From: CAMTWZ01 sp041749075
GTDB taxonomy: Bacteria > Bacteroidota > Rhodothermia > Balneolales > HLUCCA01
DNA length: 64,000 nucleotides
Assembly: GCA_041749075.1 (NCBI GenBank)
Contig: JBGTBY010000028.1
Coordinates: forward strand, 17,549-81,548
Direction: 5' to 3'
Shown here: positions 35,091 to 43,926 of the stretch, piece after piece
Layout: every line of letters begins with the position of its first letter
Numbering within the stretch: the stretch's first letter is position 1
Position numbers and translations under genes: made by a program
Notes under the pieces: model-generated
Databases searched by the model: none
Seen by the model: only the letters and a program-made list of their open reading frames with translations
What the model was told of the DNA's origin: nothing

Positions 35091-38000
35091 CTACCGCAAT
35101 GCGGTGTTCGTTGAATCGGGATTCGATTGACTGTCACTGCCGAAGAATCGACGGATCGAACCCCAAATGCGCTGTCTGAATTCGCGCCATGTGTTGAATT
35201 GGAATGCGGCTTCTAGCCCCACTCCGTTAATGTTGACATTCTGATTCTGATTGAGCTCGGCCAAGGTCGGATCCCGACGATGGAAGACTTCGATCGACAA
35301 TGCCCGGTTGATCTGATACGAAACACCGAAATCACCTAAACTCGCGCCTCCTTGTTGTCCACCTTGAACGCTCTGGCTGAACTGGCTCTCGCCTCTGAGG
35401 ACCAACCGATCGTTGAACAATCGTATAGCCACGCCGATGTCGGTTTGATCGAATCCGGAGAAATTGAAATCCACATCCAGAAAACTCAATCTGGAATTGA
35501 TGAGAGAGTTCACTTGGCTGGATAGCAATTGACCCAACCCACGTGTCTGAAGATTTCCGGTCAATTCACCATAGTCACCTACTTCTGTTTGATTCGGTGG
35601 CAAGAATCCGCCGGTGAACAGCAAACTTGTGGCTTGGATGAGTTTCTGCTCCTCGCTGTTCAATGTGGTGAGTTCGGTCGAATTCTGCGTGATGTCGATC
35701 GCATTCGGAAATTCGAAGTAGAAATCGTTCTGGATTGATTGCAAGGTTCCGGTGATGGACAAAATCAAATCCACCGGAATTCGTTGTGTTCCAGTTTCAA
35801 GATCGCTGCCTGGACTCAGAATCCGGATATCCGGGCGTGACCGATACGCAGCCAACACATTCAATCGAGCATTGTCGGCCGGCCCTTCCCATACAATGGT
35901 TCCCCCATCGCGCAGGTCGAACCGCCTCACAAAAATGTCACCAGCTACAAACGTGTAATCCCCTTGGTTCACGTTAAAGGTCCCGAACACGTTGAATTGT
36001 TCATCTTCCATGCGGATCTGCACTGAGCCACTCCCTTGGGCGTTCAGGATCTCACCGGTGAGTGGATCGAACACCAATTGCACGGTTGAGCCTTGAGGAG
36101 CGAAAAACGATAGGTTCAGCGTGAACAGTTCCACAAAGCGACTGCCGGATGCGACAACCGGCGCCGCGTTAGGTAGCGGAGTCGGCGTCGTGGTTGGTAC
36201 GGCTCGACTCACATACACACTGTCGAATGAGGACACGAATTCCAAGAAACGGGATTGTTCTTCCACACTTGTCGCATCCAAGAACGGAATCGCGATTCGG
36301 GATGCGGCATTGGTCACAATCTGTCCACGAGTTTGCAAATACGGAGCGGAAGTTCGCCCAGTGAGAGATATCGTTCCTGTTCCTGAAGCCACTCCATAGA
36401 ACGGCACTTCCGGGGTGAAGGTGTTGTTCAGGAATTGCAAGTTGGTCATCACCATGGTGATATCGATTTCCTTATCCGGCTTGAAATCATTGAAATCAAG
36501 TCGACCCGTGAGTTGACCACGTCCACCAAAGCGATCGGTCAATTGCACATCTTCCAGAACGAGCCCACCTTTTCGGCTCACACGGAACGGTCCCGAAGCT
36601 CGATAATCTGTGAATAGGAAATAGGGAACCACCCGAGCTTGTTGAATATTGAACCGAGCATCGAAATCAAAATAGCTGAATGTGCCTCTGAGCCATCCAT
36701 TTCCCTGCACCGATCCTTCAATCGTCTGAAACAGATCCGCATTGAACAGATTGATGATCCACAAATCGGCACGTTTCACATCCAGATTCATCACAAACGT
36801 GCTGTCGGCACGTCCCTCCAATTCCGAGGCGTACACATAACCGGAAATGTCGATGTCGTTCCCACGGCTACCCGTACGCTTCATTTCTTCGGCGTATTTG
36901 GTCGAATCGGTACGAATCATTAATTGCGTATCGAAGCGACCGAATTCCGGATTTAATCGACTCGTAAAGGTCAAATCGCCCATCGGACGTTCATTTACCA
37001 GAAACCGATCGACATCGATCCGTCCATTGATGGATGGATCCGCTGCCAAGTCTTTGGTCGAGAACAAAGCGTTCAAGGTGCCCGCGAATCGGAATCGTCC
37101 GCCGATCAGATTTGACAATCGACCCAAATTCACGTTTTCCAATTTGTAAATCATCGAATCGGCTTTGTTCGAACTCAGCCGTCCAGCGATATCGATGATT
37201 TGATCATCGTTGTACAAAAACAAATCGATGACGTCGATATTCCCTTTTCTGTCGCGTATGATCTTCGGCTTACCCGGCGATTCCCAAACGTAATTCTGGT
37301 TGCTGAATCGAAATTCATCGATGGTCACCGTCAAGTTGGAATCACCCAATGCGGCGGTCATGGAGTTGCGAAGTTGGTTGTTCTGTCCGATCCGATTCGC
37401 CCGTTGATTCACTTTCAAGGTATCGTCCAGCAAATAGGTATCCAGTTGATACTCCCGCATTTCAAAATTGCCGACTTTCATCAATCCCGCGGCCAATTGC
37501 ATCCGAAATTGGGAATACTCATTCAAATCCTGCATATATCGAAACTGGGCCGAAACTTGAAGATTTGACCGTTCCGTTCGGATGTTGCCCACAATGATGC
37601 TGTCTCCACGGATGCCGCCATTGATCAGTAAACGATCCGGTGTGGCATTCACCAGCAGATTCACTTCAGACCGACTCGCCAATGGAGGCAACATAGGCGC
37701 GTACGCATTCAACAATCGAAGATCTTTCAAGGTCGCCTCTACGGTGATCTGCACATCCTCCAAGCTGGTATTGATCCGTCTTGTCGCTAAAGAAGTCGGT
37801 TCTTGCAATAAGAATTGTTGCTTGGCTTGGTCGGTGAGCCAACGCGCCCAGTACAATCCCATGGCACCGAATTGATCGAGTCGGATGTCGCCTGAAATGG
37901 TCGCATCCGCCACATTGCTTGTAAATCGCAGGGTTCGGATCTCCTGATCCGGTGAATCCAGATCCACATACAACTGATGCGCTTTTTGCTTCACCCCTCC

Positions 38001-39617
38001 CACAACCGCGCGATCCACATCAAAACTGAACGAACCATACAAGCTATCCACACGACTGCCGCGCAGGGCGAGTTGATAACGAAGATCCAAGTCGGTTTGG
38101 GCTAGTCCAGATCCTGGCAGAAACGCCAACACATCCACTTCCTTACCAGATCCCTTCACGTCGACCCTAGGCTCATCTCCACTCAGATTCACCCTGGCCA
38201 CCAGATCCAGATCCGATTTAAGCGAGTGAAGCTCCATCACAAACTCGTATACATCGCTCTTCCCATTCATTTCCAAGCCCGCGCTATCGATTCGAACAGC
38301 ATTGATTTCCGATTGTCGAATGTCGATGGATGCGGATGAGACCAATTGCCGCACATCAGGTCCCAATGCCGCAATCGTGAACGTGCCATTGATGTCTGAT
38401 ATCGGAAGATCATCGCGGATGCGCCTCGTATCGATATCCCTGAACGTGCCTCTCGAGTTCAATGTCACGCTGTCCGCCCAATCCATTCGTCCGATATAGG
38501 TCATCATCCCGGCAACTGAGCGGATGGTGATGTTCGATTCCGATCGAGTCGCATCCCCTGAAAACACGCCACTGATCGTCGCTCTGGGAAACGACGTTAC
38601 GGCCACCCAATCAGCCAACTCCTTGGAGTTCACGGATGCGTTTCGAAGTCGAACCTCATAGACAAGCTTACTCGGATCCAAAGGATGCAATAACGTGGCA
38701 TCCGTCTGAATCCTCATCGATTTATAGGCCACATTCAGGTCGCGGATTTCGAAACCCGATCCGGTTCCGTTCGCCAAACCTTGGATCTTCACAGGCTCTG
38801 TTAGGTCTGGAATCGACGCATGCACCCAAGTCCAATCGTTCGGTACAATGGTGGATGTGTCCACAGCCACTTTCCAAACCGGCAAACTATCTAAGAACAT
38901 ATCGCCAACCACGCCGAAGCGAAGTTGGGAATTCGCATGATCCAAACGGATGGCATTGAATTCCAGGAAACGAAGATCTCGATAAAACTGTCCGGAGAGC
39001 TGAAACGGTTGCTCACTGAACGATGGTAGATTGAACGTCAGATTCGACACATCCGCAAAGGATTTCTCCGGACCCACTTCCGCAAACGTGTGCAGCTGGA
39101 TGTTCCGAATATCGAGCGTGTCCCAAATGATATGTGAATTCGCCAGGGTCACATTCGGAAACTCGAACGTCCACTTCCCTACCGGACGATCCTCCACATT
39201 CTCTTGAGGAATCGCCGTTCTTGTGAGAGCATCACGCAGGGTCGAATCGGCGTTCACATACAGTTGGTCGGCAATGAGGGATCGAATACGGATGCGGTTC
39301 TGGCTCACATCCGCATAGGAAACAGACAACGACAGACTTTTCAGATGGATGAGAGTGTCGGGATGGGTGACGATGATATCTCTTATCACCGCATTCAAGG
39401 GCAATGTGCCCGAGATTGACCCGATTCGAATCTGACCATTGTAGGTTTGCTCAAGCCATTGGTTCGCCTTGAATGTGATGTACCGTTTGGTGACATTCAT
39501 CTGAAGCAAACCGAACCCTACCACGATCAAAATCACAGACGCGAACAAGCCGATCAGAACCACACCTTTGATGGTCTTCCACGTGTAAAAAATCCAGCGT
39601 AGAGTACGTTGTTTCAT
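35091..39617 (-). CDS. tamB: TamB/AsmA-like translocation and assembly protein
   Basis: About 1508 residues from ATG 39617; TTG 39623 overlapping the aroB stop is an alternative. One N-terminal helix (IKGVVLIGLFASVILIVVGFGLL) anchors it in the inner membrane. A very long beta-rich periplasmic body follows, with the AsmA-like start ISGTLPLNAVIRDIIVTHPDTLIHLKSLSLSVSY, and ends in the DUF490/TamB C-terminal domain (VDLILSITGTLQSI, LLFTGGFLPPN, DIGVAIRLFNDRLVLRGE). TamB-like proteins form a groove carrying phospholipids or outer-membrane protein substrates to the outer membrane. No tamA is adjacent; the barrel fusion two genes downstream could be a partner. Confidence 0.92.
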   Translation of the reverse strand: MKQRTLRWIFYTWKTIKGVVLIGLFASVILIVVGFGLLQMNVTKRYITFKANQWLEQTYNGQIRIGSISGTLPLNAVIRDIIVTHPDTLIHLKSLSLSVSYADVSQNRIRIRSLIADQLYVNADSTLRDALTRTAIPQENVEDRPVGKWTFEFPNVTLANSHIIWDTLDIRNIQLHTFAEVGPEKSFADVSNLTFNLPSFSEQPFQLSGQFYRDLRFLEFNAIRLDHANSQLRFGVVGDMFLDSLPVWKVAVDTSTIVPNDWTWVHASIPDLTEPVKIQGLANGTGSGFEIRDLNVAYKSMRIQTDATLLHPLDPSKLVYEVRLRNASVNSKELADWVAVTSFPRATISGVFSGDATRSESNITIRSVAGMMTYIGRMDWADSVTLNSRGTFRDIDTRRIRDDLPISDINGTFTIAALGPDVRQLVSSASIDIRQSEINAVRIDSAGLEMNGKSDVYEFVMELHSLKSDLDLVARVNLSGDEPRVDVKGSGKEVDVLAFLPGSGLAQTDLDLRYQLALRGSRVDSLYGSFSFDVDRAVVGGVKQKAHQLYVDLDSPDQEIRTLRFTSNVADATISGDIRLDQFGAMGLYWARWLTDQAKQQFLLQEPTSLATRRINTSLEDVQITVEATLKDLRLLNAYAPMLPPLASRSEVNLLVNATPDRLLINGGIRGDSIIVGNIRTERSNLQVSAQFRYMQDLNEYSQFRMQLAAGLMKVGNFEMREYQLDTYLLDDTLKVNQRANRIGQNNQLRNSMTAALGDSNLTVTIDEFRFSNQNYVWESPGKPKIIRDRKGNIDVIDLFLYNDDQIIDIAGRLSSNKADSMIYKLENVNLGRLSNLIGGRFRFAGTLNALFSTKDLAADPSINGRIDVDRFLVNERPMGDLTFTSRLNPEFGRFDTQLMIRTDSTKYAEEMKRTGSRGNDIDISGYVYASELEGRADSTFVMNLDVKRADLWIINLFNADLFQTIEGSVQGNGWLRGTFSYFDFDARFNIQQARVVPYFLFTDYRASGPFRVSRKGGLVLEDVQLTDRFGGRGQLTGRLDFNDFKPDKEIDITMVMTNLQFLNNTFTPEVPFYGVASGTGTISLTGRTSAPYLQTRGQIVTNAASRIAIPFLDATSVEEQSRFLEFVSSFDSVYVSRAVPTTTPTPLPNAAPVVASGSRFVELFTLNLSFFAPQGSTVQLVFDPLTGEILNAQGSGSVQIRMEDEQFNVFGTFNVNQGDYTFVAGDIFVRRFDLRDGGTIVWEGPADNARLNVLAAYRSRPDIRILSPGSDLETGTQRIPVDLILSITGTLQSIQNDFYFEFPNAIDITQNSTELTTLNSEEQKLIQATSLLFTGGFLPPNQTEVGDYGELTGNLQTRGLGQLLSSQVNSLINSRLSFLDVDFNFSGFDQTDIGVAIRLFNDRLVLRGESQFSQSVQGGQQGGASLGDFGVSYQINRALSIEVFHRRDPTLAELNQNQNVNINGVGLEAAFQFNTWREFRQRIWGSIRRFFGSDSQSNPDSTNTALR

Positions 39618-39619
39618 TC

Positions 39620-40696
39620 TCAAGACGAATGAGCAGCCCGCAATGCGGAAATCCAGGCTTGCTCTAGTTCTTTTGGTGCGTCCACTTCCTGTATGAACGG
39701 CATTCCCGGCCGTTCCACCAATATAAAGCGTATCGACGCACCTTTTATTTTCTTATCCATGTACATCGCTTGGATCAATTCGGGGATTTTAGCCTCCAAA
39801 CCGCTCATATCCAGACGAAACATGGCTTTGTGACGAAGCAACACATCCGGATCCACATCCTGTTTGAGCGACTTCCCGAAGTAGGCGGCAGCCAACATCC
39901 CCACATACACGGCCTCACCGTGAGCGAAACGGGTGTAATTCGTCACGGCTTCCAAGGCATGTCCAAATGTGTGTCCATAGTTCAAAAACGCACGGATACC
40001 CTGTTCCAATTCATCCTGTTCCACAGTATTTGCTTTGAACCGAGCGCTGCGCGATATGATGTCGGTCCAATCGGTGAGCGTTGTGTAATCCGTGTCCAAT
40101 AAACTCGGATCGAAAATCATACCATATTTCAGGATTTCGCCCAATCCGCAACGGATTTCCCGTGATGGCAATGTGGACAAGAAATCAGTATCCATCACAA
40201 TGTGGTCGGCTTGATAGAACGCACCGATCAGATTTTTGCCGGATGGGTGATTCACGCCGGTTTTCCCGCCGATACTGCTATCCACCATGGCCAATAGTGT
40301 GGTGGGAATATGGATGAGGGGAAGTCCTCGCAAACAGGCAGACGCCACGAATCCAGCCAGATCTCCAACCACACCACCACCGATCGCCAATACCGGCGTT
40401 CCACGACGCACTCCGCTCCGCAAGAGTCCGTCGATCAGGATGCCGGCTTGCTCCCAGGATTTCGATGTCTCGCCCTGAGGCACCGTCTGTAGCCGCATCG
40501 ACAATCCGGTTTCTTGGATGATGGATTCGATTCTCGAGCCATGCAAACCCCAAACGGTCGCATCGGCGATGACCGCCACCGACTTGGATTGAACACCTGA
40601 CAAGATTTCCTTCACAGATTGAATACTATTGGAGCCCAATACGATAGATGTCGTATGTTCTCTTGATGTGCGAAGTTGAAAATGTTCAGAGTGCAT
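39620..40696 (-). CDS. aroB: 3-dehydroquinate synthase
   Basis: 358 residues. The NAD-binding loop ILAIGGGVVGDLAGFVASACLRGLPLIHIPTTLLAMVDSSIGGKTGVNHPSGKN is the canonical signature (in full about residues 103-155), and the metal ligands are visible in LKYGMI, LNYGHTFGHALE and RFAHGEAVYVGM. It makes 3-dehydroquinate from DAHP, the second shikimate step. Overlaps aroK by 11 nt, giving the common aroK-aroB pairing; tamB follows at once. Confidence 0.97.
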   Translation of the reverse strand: MHSEHFQLRTSREHTTSIVLGSNSIQSVKEILSGVQSKSVAVIADATVWGLHGSRIESIIQETGLSMRLQTVPQGETSKSWEQAGILIDGLLRSGVRRGTPVLAIGGGVVGDLAGFVASACLRGLPLIHIPTTLLAMVDSSIGGKTGVNHPSGKNLIGAFYQADHIVMDTDFLSTLPSREIRCGLGEILKYGMIFDPSLLDTDYTTLTDWTDIISRSARFKANTVEQDELEQGIRAFLNYGHTFGHALEAVTNYTRFAHGEAVYVGMLAAAYFGKSLKQDVDPDVLLRHKAMFRLDMSGLEAKIPELIQAMYMDKKIKGASIRFILVERPGMPFIQEVDAPKELEQAWISALRAAHSS

Positions 40697-41204
40697 GAGA
40701 TTTCAATAAGGTAGACAGACGTTTTGCCGATCGTTGAGGATACCACTTCGGATTCGGTTCGAACGTGATGTGAGCCGTCGAATACAACGGAACGCGGCGT
40801 TCATATAAGGCGGACAGTGATTTCATTGCGGCTTCCGGATCATGGCCGACCAACGGGCGACGCGAGTCGTTCAGAACGCGGTCTAGGATCACCTCAAACC
40901 GGGGCTTGATCCAAACCAATACATTTTCTTGTTTCAGCGATTCGGCATGCTCCACGGAACGGATGGCGCCACCACCGAGTGATAAGATCCGATTCGGAGT
41001 GGATGTCAACTCATTCAGACAGTCCGATTCCAATTCACGGAACTGTGCTTCGCCCCCATCCGCGAAAATTTCTGGGATACTCATGCCAGCACGTTGAACA
41101 ATCACCGTATCCAAATCCACGAAATCGAGTTTCATTTCTTTGGCACACAATCGACCAAGTTTGCTTTTTCCAGCACCCATAAATCCGCAGAATATATATC
41201 GCAT
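40686..41204 (-). CDS. aroK: Shikimate kinase
   Basis: 172 residues. Walker A FMGAGKSKLGRLCA at the N-terminus, shikimate-binding DLDTVI and SLGGGAIR, and the lid DSRRPLVGHD with its arginines. It phosphorylates shikimate at the 3-position. The ATG overlaps the rqcH stop (TAATG) and its end overlaps aroB, so the three genes are translationally coupled. Confidence 0.96.
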   Translation of the reverse strand: MRYIFCGFMGAGKSKLGRLCAKEMKLDFVDLDTVIVQRAGMSIPEIFADGGEAQFRELESDCLNELTSTPNRILSLGGGAIRSVEHAESLKQENVLVWIKPRFEVILDRVLNDSRRPLVGHDPEAAMKSLSALYERRVPLYSTAHITFEPNPKWYPQRSAKRLSTLLKSHAL

Positions 41205-42676
41205 TATCCGCCTTGTTCGGGTTTCACCATGAGTACTTCCTCACGATCCACCAACACCAATCCGGCCGGGGCTCCTTTCGGTTTTCTCACATATTTTCGT
41301 TGCGTCAAGATAACGGGAACCAAGGAACTTCCCTTCTGCTTGGAGTACCAGGCCGCGATTCCTGCAACTTTTTCGAGCACAGCCATGGGTGGACGCACCG
41401 TGCGTTTTTTCATCCTCACAATCACATGGCTTCCGGCACTGCCTCGAGCATGCATCCACAGGTCGTCCTTATGAGCCAATCGCAGCATGTCGTCGTTGCT
41501 TTGCGCGTTCTTCCCGATCCAGATCTCATATCCCGAAATCTCCATGGTACGGTAGGGCACTTTCACCTGGTCTTCGCCCCCCGAATCGAATCCGGTCCGG
41601 TTCAAGACAGACGAATTCGCTTTCACCCACTTCTCCAATTCCGACCCGAAGCGAATCGGTTCAAGCACATTTAAGGCCTTATCGACCTCCTCAAAACGTA
41701 TTTTCGTTTCGATGAGGCGGGATTTGGCCATCTCCACGGCCGTCCTCGATTCCTTCGCTTTGGCGAAATACCATTCAGCGGATGCAGGAATTCCGGCTCC
41801 TTTTTTTAGGGGGATGTCGACCGATTCACCATCCTTCATCCAATCTTCAACTGCAAGTGTCTCTTGGTCGGATGGAAGACGTTCATGCGCCCTCGACATC
41901 AACAGATGCCCATATCGTTCATACGTGGCGGCACGGTCCAATCCGGCAGGATGTGCGGACAGTTGATCCATCATGTGGGCGAGTCCGCCGTGTAGTTTCG
42001 TAAGTCGGTCTGTGAGCGAGCGTTTCCTATGCTCGAAGGTGCGGTCGTGTACATGGGCGAAGAACACATCCCGAACGCCTTCATTGATGTCGGAATACGT
42101 TTTGAGTCGCACGCCTGGCAGAAATTCCTCCCCCGCCAAGCTGAACCCATATCCGTCGATCCAGCTCGGCTGCGGCCGATTCAAGATCTGCCCAAGCGCC
42201 TCCATCCCCACCTTCCTCGGCATCAGGCTCGTCGGCTTCGCCGCCGGAACCGGCTCGGGCGCCGGCTTACCCGCCCACAATTGGTTTCGCTTAAACGATT
42301 CGGCAATCACTCCCTCCCTCACATGAAACGCATTGGCCTTCGACGTGTAACACTGCAACAACAGCACCTCGCCCGAGTTCATGAACAAACTCAGCAAACG
42401 GTCGCGATCAGCCAACTCGATGCGCGCCAAGCGCTGACCATTCATCCCACTAAAAAAAGATTTGACGTTCGAGCTTGGGGCATCCCGGTAGGTCGACAAA
42501 AATACCGCCGTGGCCGCCGGATCCGTGGAAAACATCAGTTGCCTGGGCTCGTTACCCACAAGAAATCGAATCTCAAGAAGATGCTTACGGACGGTGATCG
42601 CACTAATAAATTCCGCCCCCTGCAAGTTTCCCTTGAGAGAGTCAGCCAAATGCAGTAACGTGTAGTAGTTGTTCAT
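41204..42676 (-). CDS. rqcH: NFACT-family ribosome quality control protein RqcH
   Basis: 490 residues. The NFACT-N domain begins MNNYYTLLHLADSLKGNLQGA and contains RIELADRDRLLSLFMNSGE, where an Asp-Arg pair corresponds to the tRNA-contact residues of RqcH. A coiled-coil middle and the NFACT-R domain follow (YEIWIGKNAQSNDDMLRLAHKDDLWMHARGSAGSHVIVR). RqcH binds stalled 50S-peptidyl-tRNA and adds alanine tails that mark the nascent chain for degradation. The protein is shorter than Bacillus RqcH (about 570). Its ATG is only 29 nt from the divergent gene at 42706. Confidence 0.88.
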   Translation of the reverse strand: MNNYYTLLHLADSLKGNLQGAEFISAITVRKHLLEIRFLVGNEPRQLMFSTDPAATAVFLSTYRDAPSSNVKSFFSGMNGQRLARIELADRDRLLSLFMNSGEVLLLQCYTSKANAFHVREGVIAESFKRNQLWAGKPAPEPVPAAKPTSLMPRKVGMEALGQILNRPQPSWIDGYGFSLAGEEFLPGVRLKTYSDINEGVRDVFFAHVHDRTFEHRKRSLTDRLTKLHGGLAHMMDQLSAHPAGLDRAATYERYGHLLMSRAHERLPSDQETLAVEDWMKDGESVDIPLKKGAGIPASAEWYFAKAKESRTAVEMAKSRLIETKIRFEEVDKALNVLEPIRFGSELEKWVKANSSVLNRTGFDSGGEDQVKVPYRTMEISGYEIWIGKNAQSNDDMLRLAHKDDLWMHARGSAGSHVIVRMKKRTVRPPMAVLEKVAGIAAWYSKQKGSSLVPVILTQRKYVRKPKGAPAGLVLVDREEVLMVKPEQGG

Positions 42677-42705
42677 TTTAGCCGGACAGGTTCAGCAATC
42701 AACCT

Positions 42706-43335
42706 ATGAAGTATCCTATATTCAATTCGTTCATCAAGCATATCCAAAATGAGTTGCAACGGCGCAACATCCGCACCGAAACCTTCACCCAATGGAATGA
42801 ATCGGTCTTGAACGCGACCGGCTTGGAAATCGGCATCCCGCTGTCGGATCATTCCAAACTGATCAAGCTCACCACCATCCATTTCGATTGGGATGTGTTC
42901 CGTGAAGGTACGCTTGCCGGACAGCTTCCCGGCATGGACAAACACCCCTTGCTCAAAAAAAACAGCAACCTTTCCTCCTTGGTGGAACCGGGGATGGATG
43001 TGGAAGTGACGTGGCAATTCGATGTGAGCGCGTTCATGGGCCTGCGAAACCGCGTGGAAGCGTCCAGCAACTGGATGGAAGGCTTCACCAAGCGTTTGCA
43101 AGAAACCTATCCGCACGACGAGGCCATCACCCGTTGGCATGTGGAGATCGAAGGCGATGAGAACGGCCGCTATTTGGCGGTGATGAGTCTGATCACGTAT
43201 CTCACGGTCCATTTCGACCACGTGAAGGATTTGAACGAAGTGCATAATGTCTCCACCAGGGCTCTGCAACGCATTCTGATCCGAACCAACCGCATCCTTC
43301 AGATGGCCGATGAAGTGGCCATCAAAGCCGCATAA
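42706..43335 (+). CDS. Uncharacterised protein, 209 residues
   Basis: Not recognised. Soluble, no signal peptide; begins MKYPIFNSFIKHIQNELQRRN and shows an alternating strand pattern (KLIKLTTIHFDWDVFREGTL, DVEVTWQFDVSAFMGLRNRVE) followed by two helices and LITYLTVHFDHVKDLNEVHNVSTRALQRIL at the end. Base composition matches its neighbours, so it is probably a resident gene. A strong bidirectional terminator follows the stop. It is divergent from rqcH with just 29 nt between start codons; a shared role in translation quality control is possible but has no direct support. Confidence 0.65.
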   Translation: MKYPIFNSFIKHIQNELQRRNIRTETFTQWNESVLNATGLEIGIPLSDHSKLIKLTTIHFDWDVFREGTLAGQLPGMDKHPLLKKNSNLSSLVEPGMDVEVTWQFDVSAFMGLRNRVEASSNWMEGFTKRLQETYPHDEAITRWHVEIEGDENGRYLAVMSLITYLTVHFDHVKDLNEVHNVSTRALQRILIRTNRILQMADEVAIKAA

Positions 43336-43337
43336 AC

Positions 43338-43364
43338 AAAAAAGCCCGCTAAAGCGGGCTTTTT
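43338..43364. terminator. Bidirectional terminator between convergent genes
   Basis: AAAGCCCGCT-AAA-GCGGGCTTT hairpin flanked by A-run and T-run on both sides, placed 3 nt after the stop of the plus-strand 209-residue gene and 4 nt after the stop of the minus-strand 31-residue gene. It can end transcription in both directions. Confidence 0.9.
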
Positions 43365-43367
43365 CAC

Positions 43368-43463
43368 TTAAGAAGACTTCTTCTTATGCCGATTTTTTCT
43401 CAGGCGCTTCTTGCGCTTGTGCTTCGAAATCTTGGCGCGCTTACGTTTCTTTCCGCTTGGCAT
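43368..43463 (-). CDS. AURKAIP1/COX24-type 31-residue ribosomal protein (mS38-like)
   Basis: A 31-codon frame from ATG 43463 to TAA 43368: MPSGKKRKRAKISKHKR followed by KKRLRKNRHKKKSS. About two thirds of the residues are Lys, Arg or His. Short proteins with the MPSGKKRK...HKRKKRLRKNRHK pattern occur across Bacteroidota and belong to the AURKAIP1/COX24 domain family, homologous to the mitoribosomal small-subunit protein mS38. It therefore probably sits on 16S rRNA. An AAAGG stretch 8 nt before the ATG serves as ribosome binding site. It precedes the shared terminator and follows the HU gene in the same direction. Too short for standard length cut-offs. Confidence 0.85.
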   Translation of the reverse strand: MPSGKKRKRAKISKHKRKKRLRKNRHKKKSS

Positions 43464-43515
43464 GCTGATACCTTTGTTAGGGTTAAAGACAGGCAATATA
43501 CGCAGGTTTGCCTAT

Positions 43516-43800
43516 TCAGGAAATCCCTTTCTGCACAGCTTGGCGGAACTCTTTGGAAATCTTAAGCACCGGAACCGATTGAGCCGGTACGATCACTTCC
43601 TGATTCGTTTTTGGGTTGCGTGCCACACGTTGGGCGCGTTCCACGAGTTTGAAGCTTCCGAAACCGCGCAATTCGATCGTCTCGCCTTTTTTGACGGACT
43701 CGATCACGGTTTCCAGAAATCCCTTAACAACCGCTTCCGTTTCGATTTTAGAGATCCCTGTTGAGGTAGAAATGATGTCTACGATGTCTGCTTTCGTCAT
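43516..43800 (-). CDS. HU/IHF-family DNA-binding protein
   Basis: 94 residues from ATG 43800 (MTKADIVDIISTSTGISKIETEAVVKGFLETV). The family signature GFGSFKLVERAQRVARNPKTNQEVIVPAQSVPVLKISKEF holds the beta-arm with R-NPKT, which inserts into the minor groove. It bends and compacts DNA. The longer upstream frame is unsupported. This family, with an extended arm and ARNPKT, is common in Bacteroidota as HU or integration host factor-like; a specific alpha/beta label is not warranted. The 31-residue ribosomal gene follows 52 nt downstream and may share the transcript. Confidence 0.92.
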   Translation of the reverse strand: MTKADIVDIISTSTGISKIETEAVVKGFLETVIESVKKGETIELRGFGSFKLVERAQRVARNPKTNQEVIVPAQSVPVLKISKEFRQAVQKGIS

Positions 43801-43887
43801 GATGATGGACTTGTAGTATGTTCGATGTGACCAAGATAACTCCCTCATCGGGATTTTCGTTCGTATCTATTTGTGCCCCAATTTTAG

Positions 43888-43895
43888 TACCTTCG
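43888..43895 (+). promoter_or_regulatory. Putative promoter box of symporter operon
   Basis: TACCTTCG, 31 nt before the ATG at 43927, differing from TAnnTTTG at one position. A TTTG lies 14 nt further upstream, closer than the usual -33 spacing. An AAAGGA element sits just before the start codon, so this unit has a leader with a ribosome binding site. Confidence 0.4.
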
Positions 43896-43926
43896 CTATC
43901 ATTTCAGCTGAACCAAAGGAATACGA

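Noticed and set aside
43468..43475. TACCTTTG on the plus strand upstream of HU
   Set aside because: It matches the -7 consensus but no plus-strand gene follows; it lies antisense in the leader of the 31-residue gene.
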